From: an uncultured Collinsella sp. | Lineage (GTDB): Bacteria; Actinomycetota; Coriobacteriia; Coriobacteriales; Coriobacteriaceae | DNA length: 36,267 nt | Direction: 5' to 3' | Assembly (NCBI GenBank): GCA_958405195.1 | Contig: CATYDM010000017.1 | Coordinates: forward strand, 1 to 36,267 | Shown: positions 30,017 to 36,267 of the stretch, piece after piece | Numbering within the stretch: position 1 is the stretch's first letter | Layout of the letters: every line of letters starts with the position of its first letter | Translations under genes and position numbers: made by a program | Notes under the pieces: model-generated | Seen by the model: only the letters and a program-made list of their open reading frames with translations | Databases searched by the model: none | What the model was told of the DNA's origin: nothing

Positions 30017-31282
30017 ATGGGACGTTTCTACGACATGTTCTACAAGAGGGAGCCGGTGCAGGACGTCGTGCACGTCACGATGCCGCCGGGCTTCGCCACG
30101 CCGCACGGATACGGCGCGCTCATGTCCATCGACTTCGCCGCCTGCGAGCAGACCAAGGCGCGCAGCATGGCCAGCCTCCCGTTCTCGGTGATGCAGGCCG
30201 GGCGCGACGGCCACAAGCGGCTCGACAACCACCCGCTGGCCAAGATTCTAAACGGCATGGCCAACGAGGAGATGACCGCCGCGAAGCTCATGGACTGGAC
30301 CGTGCTGCGCCGCGACACCTTCGGCAACGCCTACTGGTACGTCGAGTGGTTCAAGGGTAAGCCGGTGGCGATCTGGCCCATCACGGCCAGCGTGATGCAC
30401 GACTACGACAAGTACGCGCCCAGGGGCAGGCGCACGCGCTACTACGTCTCCCCCGGTGACGACCACGTGCCCGCCGGGTGGTACTACCCAGACGAAGTGG
30501 TGAACATCTCCACGCACATGACCAAGGACGGCGTGAGGGGCATCTCCCTCGCGCGCCTCGCGGCCGAGGAGATCGGCCTGTCCATCGACCTCGAGCGCTT
30601 CTACCGCTCCATGCTCCACAACGGAAACCACCAGCTCGGCCACGTCGAGGTGCCCGAGGGCCGCATGGACGAGAAGGACCTGAAGGCCCTCCGCGAGGCC
30701 GTGGACGCCAAGAGCGGCGTCAAGGAGGCGGGACGCGCGCCCATCTTCGGCTACGGGGCCAAGTGGGTGACGGACCAGCAGACGATGAAGGACGCATCCG
30801 TCATCGAGCAGCAGAAATGGGTGCTCCATCAGGTCTGCCGCGCCTGCAACGTGCCCCCGTGGAAGGTCTACGACAGCGAGGGGGCCACGTACAACGGCGG
30901 CCAGCAGATGCGAATCGACTACGTGACCGACACCATCACGCCGGACGTGCGCGACCTCGAGATGGCGCTACAGCCCGTCCTCGACGCCTGCTACCAGCGC
31001 AACACCAAGGCCAAGTTCAAGCTGAACGGCCTGATGCGCGGAGACGACGCGGCCCGCACGCAGTATTACCGCGAGCTCGGCTACTTCGGCGCAATCACCC
31101 GCGCGGACGTGCGCGACCTCGAGGATATGGAGCCGGTCGAGGGCATCGACCAGCCGCTGTTCCCGCTCAACTACGGCACCGTGAACGACGACGGCACCGT
31201 GAACGTATTCAACGCTGACAAGCCGAACGGCACCGCCGACGGCACCCAGAAAGGGGCAACGAATGTTCCGAATCAAGAATGA
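30017..31282 (+). CDS. Portal protein (HK97 family)
   Basis: The portal forms the dodecameric channel through which DNA enters the capsid. The 421-residue sequence shows HK97 portal hallmarks: the N-terminal MDWTVLRRDTFGNAYWYVEW segment and the C-terminal VCRACNVPPWKVYDSEGATY region with the following DYVTDTITPDVRDLE. The ATG at 30017 has AAAGGGGACGT before it. An in-frame start 24 bases upstream lacks a site. The gene overlaps the protease gene by 20 bases. Confidence 0.94.
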   Translation: MGRFYDMFYKREPVQDVVHVTMPPGFATPHGYGALMSIDFAACEQTKARSMASLPFSVMQAGRDGHKRLDNHPLAKILNGMANEEMTAAKLMDWTVLRRDTFGNAYWYVEWFKGKPVAIWPITASVMHDYDKYAPRGRRTRYYVSPGDDHVPAGWYYPDEVVNISTHMTKDGVRGISLARLAAEEIGLSIDLERFYRSMLHNGNHQLGHVEVPEGRMDEKDLKALREAVDAKSGVKEAGRAPIFGYGAKWVTDQQTMKDASVIEQQKWVLHQVCRACNVPPWKVYDSEGATYNGGQQMRIDYVTDTITPDVRDLEMALQPVLDACYQRNTKAKFKLNGLMRGDDAARTQYYRELGYFGAITRADVRDLEDMEPVEGIDQPLFPLNYGTVNDDGTVNVFNADKPNGTADGTQKGATNVPNQE

Positions 31283-31949
31283 GGCCGAGAAGGCCACCGT
31301 GTACCTCTACGGCACCATCGGCAGTGACTTCTGGTCCTCCGAGGAGTCCAACACGGCCAAGAACTTCGCCAAGGAGCTGGACGGCCTGAAGGGCAAGCCC
31401 GTCGACATCCGCATCGACTCCCTGGGCGGCGACGTCTACGAGGGCTTCGCCATCGCCTCGGCCATCCAACGCTACAAGGGCGAGACCACGGCGCACATCG
31501 ACGGCATCGCCGCATCGGCGGCCTCCTATATCGCCATGATGGCCGACAAGGTCGTCATGAGCAGCTTCGCCCAGCTGATGATCCACGACGCATGGACCTA
31601 CGCGCAGGGCAACGCGCAGGAGCTGGCCGACGTCGTCGCGCAGCTCGCCGCGCTCGACTCCACCATCGCCGGAATCATCTCCGCGCGCTCCGGCATGGAG
31701 CTGGCCGACGTCAAGAAGGCCATGGACGAGGAGACGTGGTACACGGCCGACGAGGCGCTCGAACTCGGCCTCGTCGACGAGAAGGTGGCCACCGAGAAGC
31801 GCGTGGCCGACGCGCTCGACCGCACGCTCATGGGCCGCTTCAAGCACGCGCCCACCGACGCAATCGAAAAATCTCACGCCGTGGATACAGTCGCCCGGAG
31901 CGAGGAGGGCTTCGTCCTCCTCGGCAACCACGTCTACCGTAAGGAGTAA
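31263..31949 (+). CDS. ClpP-like prohead protease
   Basis: This 228-residue serine protease processes the capsid or scaffold during head maturation. It has the ClpP fold motif RIDSLGGDVYEGFAIASAI, catalytic Ser85 (GIAASAASYIA), His108 (MIHDAW) and probably Asp132 (ALDSTIAG). The C-terminal 40 residues are extra to the ClpP core. Location between portal and capsid genes is standard. Confidence 0.93.
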   Translation: MFRIKNEAEKATVYLYGTIGSDFWSSEESNTAKNFAKELDGLKGKPVDIRIDSLGGDVYEGFAIASAIQRYKGETTAHIDGIAASAASYIAMMADKVVMSSFAQLMIHDAWTYAQGNAQELADVVAQLAALDSTIAGIISARSGMELADVKKAMDEETWYTADEALELGLVDEKVATEKRVADALDRTLMGRFKHAPTDAIEKSHAVDTVARSEEGFVLLGNHVYRKE

Positions 31950-31951
31950 GC

Positions 31952-33055
31952 ATGCCGCTCAATTCCAAGCAGCTCTGGCAGGAGCGCAGCCGCCTCGCCG
32001 AGGAGCAGCACAAGGCCGCCGATTCCGGCGACCAGAACAAGGCCCTCATCATCGAGGGCCAGATTCAGCAGCTCGACCTGACCCTCGAGCACGTCATCGA
32101 GGAGGAGGACGCCGCCCGCAACGCGCCCGCCCCCAAGGTCCCCACGCCCAAGGCGTCCTTCGCCGAGCGCATCCTCGGCCCGCGCGACGAGTTCCGAGGC
32201 CTCTACCGTGGCTTCAAGAACGAGGCCACCGTCGTCACCGTCGGCGCGCCCACCGAGATCGAGCTGACCCTCGACCCAAAGCCCGACAGCCTGTTCGGCA
32301 GCTTCGCCGACACGCTGCGCGAGACCCCCGCCACCGGCTCCGTCACCTACAAGCAGCGCTCCACGCAGACGGGCATGCCCGCCACATGGGGCGGCGTGGT
32401 CGACGGAACCTCCGCAGCCAAGGCCAAGGTCCTGTACTCCTACAAGGACGCCGTGGCCAACAAGGAGACCATCGCCGGATACGTCCCCGTCTCCGAGGAC
32501 ACGCTCAAGGACTACGACGAGCTTTCGAGCATCATCCAGCACGACCTCCTGCTCGACCTGAACAGCGTCACCGACGACCACATGTTCGGCGGCAGCAACT
32601 CCACCGGCATCGTCGGCATCAAGAACACCACCGGCATCCTCGAGTTCAAGGAGCACGTCGGCGGCCTGTACTACGAGGCAATCCGCAAGATGCGCACCAA
32701 GGTCATGCTGACCGCCAAGCGCGTCCCGACCCACGTGCTTGTCTCCCCGATCATCAAGCAGGAAATCGACCTGTACAAGACCGAGACCGGCCTGTACCAG
32801 TCCATCACCGGCGACGTGCTCTGGGGCATGAAGGTCGTGGAAGACCCGAACTGCGACGGCCTGCTCGTGTACGACTCCTACGCAGCCGAGCGCCGCTCCA
32901 TCCACGGCACCACGGTCGACGTCGACCGCGTCAACGACCAGTTCATCCACAACGAGCTGTGCGTCCGTGCCGAGCACACCAAGGCGCTGCAGGTCCGCTA
33001 CCCCGACGCCTTCTGCTACGCCTCCAAGACGAACCTCGACACCGCAGCGGCGTAA
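31952..33055 (+). CDS. Major capsid protein (HK97 fold)
   Basis: The 367-residue protein starts with a coiled-coil delta-domain (QLWQERSRLAEEQHKAADSG, to about residue 60) that the neighbouring protease probably removes. A proline/alanine-rich spacer (NAPAPKVPTPKASF) separates it from the HK97-type capsid body, with GVVDGTSAAKAKVLYSYKDA and HVGGLYYEAIRKMRTKVMLT. It follows the protease gene by 2 bases. Confidence 0.93.
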   Translation: MPLNSKQLWQERSRLAEEQHKAADSGDQNKALIIEGQIQQLDLTLEHVIEEEDAARNAPAPKVPTPKASFAERILGPRDEFRGLYRGFKNEATVVTVGAPTEIELTLDPKPDSLFGSFADTLRETPATGSVTYKQRSTQTGMPATWGGVVDGTSAAKAKVLYSYKDAVANKETIAGYVPVSEDTLKDYDELSSIIQHDLLLDLNSVTDDHMFGGSNSTGIVGIKNTTGILEFKEHVGGLYYEAIRKMRTKVMLTAKRVPTHVLVSPIIKQEIDLYKTETGLYQSITGDVLWGMKVVEDPNCDGLLVYDSYAAERRSIHGTTVDVDRVNDQFIHNELCVRAEHTKALQVRYPDAFCYASKTNLDTAAA

Positions 33056-33064
33056 GGGGGAGCC

Positions 33065-33331
33065 ATGGAGACCTACACCTCACCCAAGCGCGTCGTGCGC
33101 GACGGCCACCTGATCGCCTTCGAGGGCGAAGTCATGTCCACCGACGAGGCCGTGCGACGCGGCCTCGCCATCGAGGCCGTGAAGGCCCCCGAGCCGCAGG
33201 CCGAGGACCTCACCGTAAAGGAGATCAAGGCGAAGCTCGACGCCGAGGGCATCGAGTACCCCAAGGCGGCCAAGAAGGAAGAGCTTCTGGCGCTCCTCGA
33301 GGCCGACCTCTACGACGACGAGGAGGAGTAG
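33065..33331 (+). CDS. HeH/SAP-like domain protein of the head locus
   Basis: The 88-residue protein has a beta-rich N-terminus (VRDGHLIAFEGEVMSTDEAV) and a C-terminal helix-extended-loop-helix unit (LTVKEIKAKLDAEGIEYPKA then KEELLALLEA). Such HeH proteins often sit between capsid and connector genes. Exact role unknown; possibly head-tail joining or DNA contact. Confidence 0.75.
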   Translation: METYTSPKRVVRDGHLIAFEGEVMSTDEAVRRGLAIEAVKAPEPQAEDLTVKEIKAKLDAEGIEYPKAAKKEELLALLEADLYDDEEE

Positions 33332-33333
33332 CG

Positions 33334-34071
33334 GTGCTCGTCCAGCCCTACAGCACGCTGCGCGTCGCCTACACGGACGAGCTGACACTTGAGACGGAGG
33401 CCGCGCCCGACCGCGCGGCCCTCCTTTTGGGCAGCGGAACGTCCCTCGAGTACAGGTTCGAGGGCGGAAAGCTGAAGCTCCCGCGCATCGCGGCCCCCGA
33501 TTCCGTGCGAATCAACTGGTATCGCGGTGACGACCTGCTGTTCACCACGTTCCTCGCGGTGGTCACTCGCCACTACTTCAGGCTCGAGCAGCTAAAGGGC
33601 ATGGACGACACCGACGACTTCTCCGACGTGACCGAGGAGGAGTTCTGGGCCGCGCGGCAGGCGGCCACCGAGACGTTCGAGCGCAACGCGAGGCGCAGCT
33701 TCGTGCAGCAGATGGGCGTCACGGAGACCTTCGGCGGCGGCTTCGTCTGGCTCGAGCACAACGACGTGGCCGAGGTCCTCACCCCCGGCTGGTCGCTCGT
33801 GAGCGACTGCCAGGCGGTCGGCCCCGAGGGGCGCGCGACCATCCGCTACCGCTACGGCCTCACCGAGGTTCCGGAGCGCGTGAGCGAGGCCGTCCTGCGT
33901 CTCGCGGCCTACTACCTGCGGCCGTCGGCCACCCCCGAGAGGGCCACGGGCGAGGCCACCGACGCCGGGTTCATCCGCTACACGCTCGCCGGGCGCGACG
34001 GCGCGACGGGCCTGCCCGAGGTCGACGCTGCCATAGAGCAGTTCGGCCGGTGCAGGGCGGTGGTCATGTGA
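33334..34071 (+). CDS. Head-tail connector protein (gp6-like)
   Basis: The 245-residue protein has a beta-rich N-terminal part and a helical C-terminal half (FWAARQAATETFERNARRSF; VSEAVLRLAAYYLRP) typical of phage adaptor proteins that extend the portal. GTG at 33334 follows GAGGAGGAG. The next gene overlaps its stop (GTGA). Assignment rests on position and helical pattern. Confidence 0.7.
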   Translation: MLVQPYSTLRVAYTDELTLETEAAPDRAALLLGSGTSLEYRFEGGKLKLPRIAAPDSVRINWYRGDDLLFTTFLAVVTRHYFRLEQLKGMDDTDDFSDVTEEEFWAARQAATETFERNARRSFVQQMGVTETFGGGFVWLEHNDVAEVLTPGWSLVSDCQAVGPEGRATIRYRYGLTEVPERVSEAVLRLAAYYLRPSATPERATGEATDAGFIRYTLAGRDGATGLPEVDAAIEQFGRCRAVVM

Positions 34072-34568
34072 TCGCCATGCCCTACGCCGAGGCCGCCACG
34101 GCCCTGTTCGAGCGCGCGTCGCTCGTGCTGTCCGAGAGCGCGCTGGCCATGTACGGCGACGGCGGCAAGGTGCCCGAGGTCCACGACCACATCCCGCCGA
34201 AGCGCCCGCCGTTCCTCGCGTGGTGCGACCCGCTGGCCGATATGGACAGCACGACGGGCGGGGCCACGAGCGCCGAGTACGCCAAGCAGTTCACGCTACA
34301 CGTCTACCTGTTCGCTACGCACGCCAAGTTCGACGTCGCGCGCGAGAGCGTGCAGCGCTGGGTCAACTCGCTTTGCTACGGCATCGCCGCCGACGCGACT
34401 CTCGGCGGCGCGGTCGACTGCGCGATCCCGCGCATGAGCGACGCGGGCTACGACTCGACCCCCGACAAGAAGTACGTGGTGGCGGCGCAGGTCGATGTGA
34501 CCTGCAAGGTCTTCTCGGCCTGCCCCAGAGAGTTCAAGGAGCTGGTGCGCAATGCTTCGCGCGGCTAA
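34068..34568 (+). CDS. Neck / tail-completion protein candidate
   Basis: The 166-residue protein has mixed alpha/beta features (TLHVYLFATHAKFDVARESV; KYVVAAQVDVTCKVFSACPR), fitting minor capsid or tail terminator proteins located between connector and tail-tube genes. A GTG start at 34068 overlaps the previous stop; an ATG at 34077 is the alternative. Family identity is not certain. Confidence 0.65.
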   Translation: MIAMPYAEAATALFERASLVLSESALAMYGDGGKVPEVHDHIPPKRPPFLAWCDPLADMDSTTGGATSAEYAKQFTLHVYLFATHAKFDVARESVQRWVNSLCYGIAADATLGGAVDCAIPRMSDAGYDSTPDKKYVVAAQVDVTCKVFSACPREFKELVRNASRG

Positions 34569-34719
34569 GGGTTTCGAGGCCACCTACAACGGCCTCACGT
34601 ATCGAGCGAAGAAGGGCGAGCAGGTCGAGGGCCTGCCCACGTCCCTCCTGACCATCCTGAAGCGGGACGGAATCGTGAAGGAGTCCCGCACGTCCAAGAA
34701 GGAGACGGCAGATGATTAA
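34552..34719 (+). CDS. 55-residue unknown protein of the neck region
   Basis: The frame MLRAAKGFEATYNGLTYRAK to ETADD is basic and starts after AAGGAG, overlapping both the previous and next genes. Very small proteins at this place are common in siphovirus genomes. No motif is recognised. Confidence 0.65.
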   Translation: MLRAAKGFEATYNGLTYRAKKGEQVEGLPTSLLTILKRDGIVKESRTSKKETADD

Positions 34720-35728
34720 CACATCCATCGGCCTCCTCGGCGTCGCCCGCCAGGAGTCCAAGACCAAGGCCGCGCCGACGCCGACGTTCCGACACGGCCT
34801 CACCGGCGGCGGCCTCATCAAGCCCGAGCGCACCGTCGAGCAGAAGAACGTGGCCTGCGGCCTGCGAGCCAACACCACGAACGGGGCCTACGTGTCCGAG
34901 GTCAACATGGCCGTCGACTTCGAGACGCTGGCCTACGCCGACTCGCTGGTGCTCTACATCCTCGCCGCCATGGGCAACATCGTCACCACGTCGGCCGAGA
35001 AGCCCGGCTACTACAAGCACGTGATCACCCTCGGCTCCGAGATTCCCTTCCTGACCTTCTGGGGCCAGGTCGGCAACACGTCGGCCGCCACGGTGCACAA
35101 GGCCACCGGCTGCAAGATCGACACGCTGTCGCTCTCCTTCGAGGGCAACGCGCCGCTCGACATCGGCATCACGGCCGCCGGTATCGACGCCGCCCTGTTC
35201 GGCGGCTGGTCCGGCGAGACGGAGCCCTCGTGCTTCGACGGTTACTTCATGCCGACCAACGGCGTGTTCAAGTTCTCCCCCAACGACCAGACCCCCATCG
35301 AGGTGCTGGTGACCAAGGGCGAGTTCGAGCTGTCCAACAGCCTCACCTCCTACCGAGGTGCCGGGCGCGTCATCGCATCCGAGGTCGCCGAGTCCAAGCT
35401 CAAGACCACGGTGAAACAGACCATCATCCCCGAGGACTACACCGAGATTCGCAAGGTCCTCACTGGCAGCGAGAACGGCACGACCGTGACCAACAAGGTC
35501 GTCTACGGCTCCGCCGCGTGGGACTTCACCCACTCGCAAGACCCCAACTGCACCATGAGCGTCGTCTTCAGCAACGTCCCGTGGAACTGCGAGACGCCCG
35601 AGATCGACCCCGAGGGCAGCGCCGCCGAGGTCGAGTTCAGCGCCGACGACATCGGCGTGGCGGCCAAGGACGGCTCCCCCGTGACCATCACCATCGTCAA
35701 CAAGGTTCAGACCTACGCAGCAGCCTAG
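34712..35728 (+). CDS. Major tail (tube) protein
   Basis: The 338-residue protein is beta-rich (ACGLRANTTNGAYVSEVNMA; VLVTKGEFELSNSLTSYRGA) and directly precedes the tail assembly chaperone genes, the standard position of the tail tube subunit. The C-terminal part (SAAEVEFSADDIGVAAKDGS) could be a small decorating domain. Its start overlaps the previous stop region and follows AAGGAGA. Confidence 0.8.
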   Translation: MINTSIGLLGVARQESKTKAAPTPTFRHGLTGGGLIKPERTVEQKNVACGLRANTTNGAYVSEVNMAVDFETLAYADSLVLYILAAMGNIVTTSAEKPGYYKHVITLGSEIPFLTFWGQVGNTSAATVHKATGCKIDTLSLSFEGNAPLDIGITAAGIDAALFGGWSGETEPSCFDGYFMPTNGVFKFSPNDQTPIEVLVTKGEFELSNSLTSYRGAGRVIASEVAESKLKTTVKQTIIPEDYTEIRKVLTGSENGTTVTNKVVYGSAAWDFTHSQDPNCTMSVVFSNVPWNCETPEIDPEGSAAEVEFSADDIGVAAKDGSPVTITIVNKVQTYAAA

Positions 35729-35738
35729 GAGGCACTAA

Positions 35739-36062
35739 ATGCTCAAGTTCCACTTCACCCTCACCGACGGCGACAACGACCCCATCGAGTTCGATGCGGG
35801 CCGCACCTCCAACTGGAAGTCCATCGACGCCATGGCATCCATCCCCGACTCCCCGCACAAGGCGGCCTACAACGACTTCGTGTGGTGCGTGATCGCCGCC
35901 GAGCAGGCCGGTAAGGCCAAGGAGGTCGGCATCGAGGGCATGGAGCTGGCCGAGGCCGCCGAGTACATCGCCGACACCTACGACGCCGTCGTAATCGACG
36001 ACAACACCAAGCTCCTCGCCAAGGAGAAGGACGCCCCTTTAGCATCTGCGCCCGCCAAGTAG
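35739..36062 (+). CDS. Tail assembly chaperone, short form (gpG-like)
   Basis: This 107-residue protein chaperones the tape measure protein during tail assembly. It has a beta start (LKFHFTLTDGDNDPIEFDAG) and a helical acidic body. Its 3' end contains the slippery heptamer CCCTTTA, so part of translation continues in the -1 frame to make a longer form. AGGAGG precedes the ATG. Confidence 0.85.
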   Translation: MLKFHFTLTDGDNDPIEFDAGRTSNWKSIDAMASIPDSPHKAAYNDFVWCVIAAEQAGKAKEVGIEGMELAEAAEYIADTYDAVVIDDNTKLLAKEKDAPLASAPAK

Positions 36063-36250
36063 CAAGCGCCGCGAGAATCACCGGGGCCTCCCCATACGAC
36101 ATGGCGCGCCTCCTGGACGAGTACCCGTTCGTCTTCGAGGAGTGGCTGGCCCTGCTCGACCGTCGCGGCGAGGGCTTCGCGGCCAAGCGCGAGAGGACGA
36201 GGGGCGAGCGCGTGCAGCGCCTGTTCGACCGCATGGGGAGGAAGAAATGA
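35739..36250 (+). CDS. Tail assembly chaperone, frameshifted long form (gpGT-like)
   Basis: A -1 shift at 36035-36041 joins the short chaperone (up to KEKDAP) to a downstream frame reading FSICARQVASAARITGASPY, to RLFDRMGRKK, about 170 residues in total. The downstream frame has no good start of its own that would keep its conserved-looking helical part. It ends at 36250, overlapping the tape measure start by ATGA. This layout is near-universal in long-tailed phages. Confidence 0.8.
36035..36041 (+). other. Programmed -1 frameshift site CCCTTTA
   Basis: In the short chaperone frame the heptamer is read C-CCT-TTA, matching X-XXY-YYZ exactly. After slipping, both tRNAs re-pair at CCC and TTT. 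It lies 7 codons before the short-form stop, and the -1 frame is open from before this point to 36250. Confidence 0.85.
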
Positions 36251-36267
36251 GCAGCCTGAACATCAGG
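36247..36267 (+). CDS. Start of probable tape measure protein (partial)
   Basis: ATG at 36247 follows GGGGAGGAAGAA and overlaps the chaperone long-form stop (ATGA). Only MSSLNIR is visible before the window ends. The gene after the gpGT pair is normally the tape measure protein, so the call rests on order alone. Confidence 0.55.

Noticed and set aside
32386..33333. Upstream extension of the connector gene across the capsid gene
   Set aside because: The open frame is continuous, but this part is out of frame over the capsid gene. The GTG at 33334 has a strong ribosome site.

Overview
This window looks like a chromosome segment of a high-GC Coriobacteriia bacterium, most likely Collinsella or a close relative. 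That placement is inferred from overall GC content, gene content and the style of the intergenic repeats; no 16S or marker search was possible. The first 15.5 kb is host chromosome. From about 15.6 kb to the right edge lies most of a siphovirus-type prophage, which continues past the window.

Host part (1-15545). The genes are guaA (-), a type I asparaginase (+), a MITE-like repeat, a small XRE regulator facing an unknown gene across a 24-bp perfect palindrome, ychF with a downstream DUF1648-type membrane protein (-), a multi-cluster 4Fe-4S protein (-), two glycerol dehydrogenase-like enzymes and an iron-dependent alcohol dehydrogenase (-). They are followed by a (+) cluster of two coupled alpha-helical repeat proteins and a single-chain MurT-GatD fusion, the enzyme that amidates the D-glutamate of lipid II. 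Several intrinsic terminators and long inverted repeats separate these units.

Junction. A tRNA-Glu(TTC) gene at 15546-15622 marks the host/prophage boundary. A serine recombinase, the presumed integrase, runs antisense into the tRNA. Its last 13 codons and its stop codon are tRNA sequence, and the stop is the complement of the anticodon-loop TCA.

Prophage lysogeny and early regions (15581-26107). A leftward block carries the integrase, a Tat-type lipoprotein and a CI-like repressor; the last two look co-transcribed. An operator region with repeated CCTACAAAAC half-sites separates it from a rightward early operon. That operon starts with a Cro-like protein and continues with a recombination and replication module: RusA, ERF annealing protein, SSB, a YraN-like putative nuclease, a replication initiator with internal 15-bp iteron-like repeats, and a DnaC-like loader. 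Two HNH proteins and a run of very small genes follow, many overlapping by ATGA, GTGA or TAATG. A strong terminator closes the early operon at about 26150.

Prophage late region (26352 to end). The order is ParB-methyltransferase fusion, zinc-ribbon protein, P27-type small terminase, large terminase, portal, ClpP-like head protease, HK97-type capsid, HeH-domain protein, connector and neck proteins, tail tube, and a tail chaperone pair. The chaperone pair carries a textbook CCCTTTA -1 frameshift signal. The next gene, probably the tape measure protein, is cut by the window edge.
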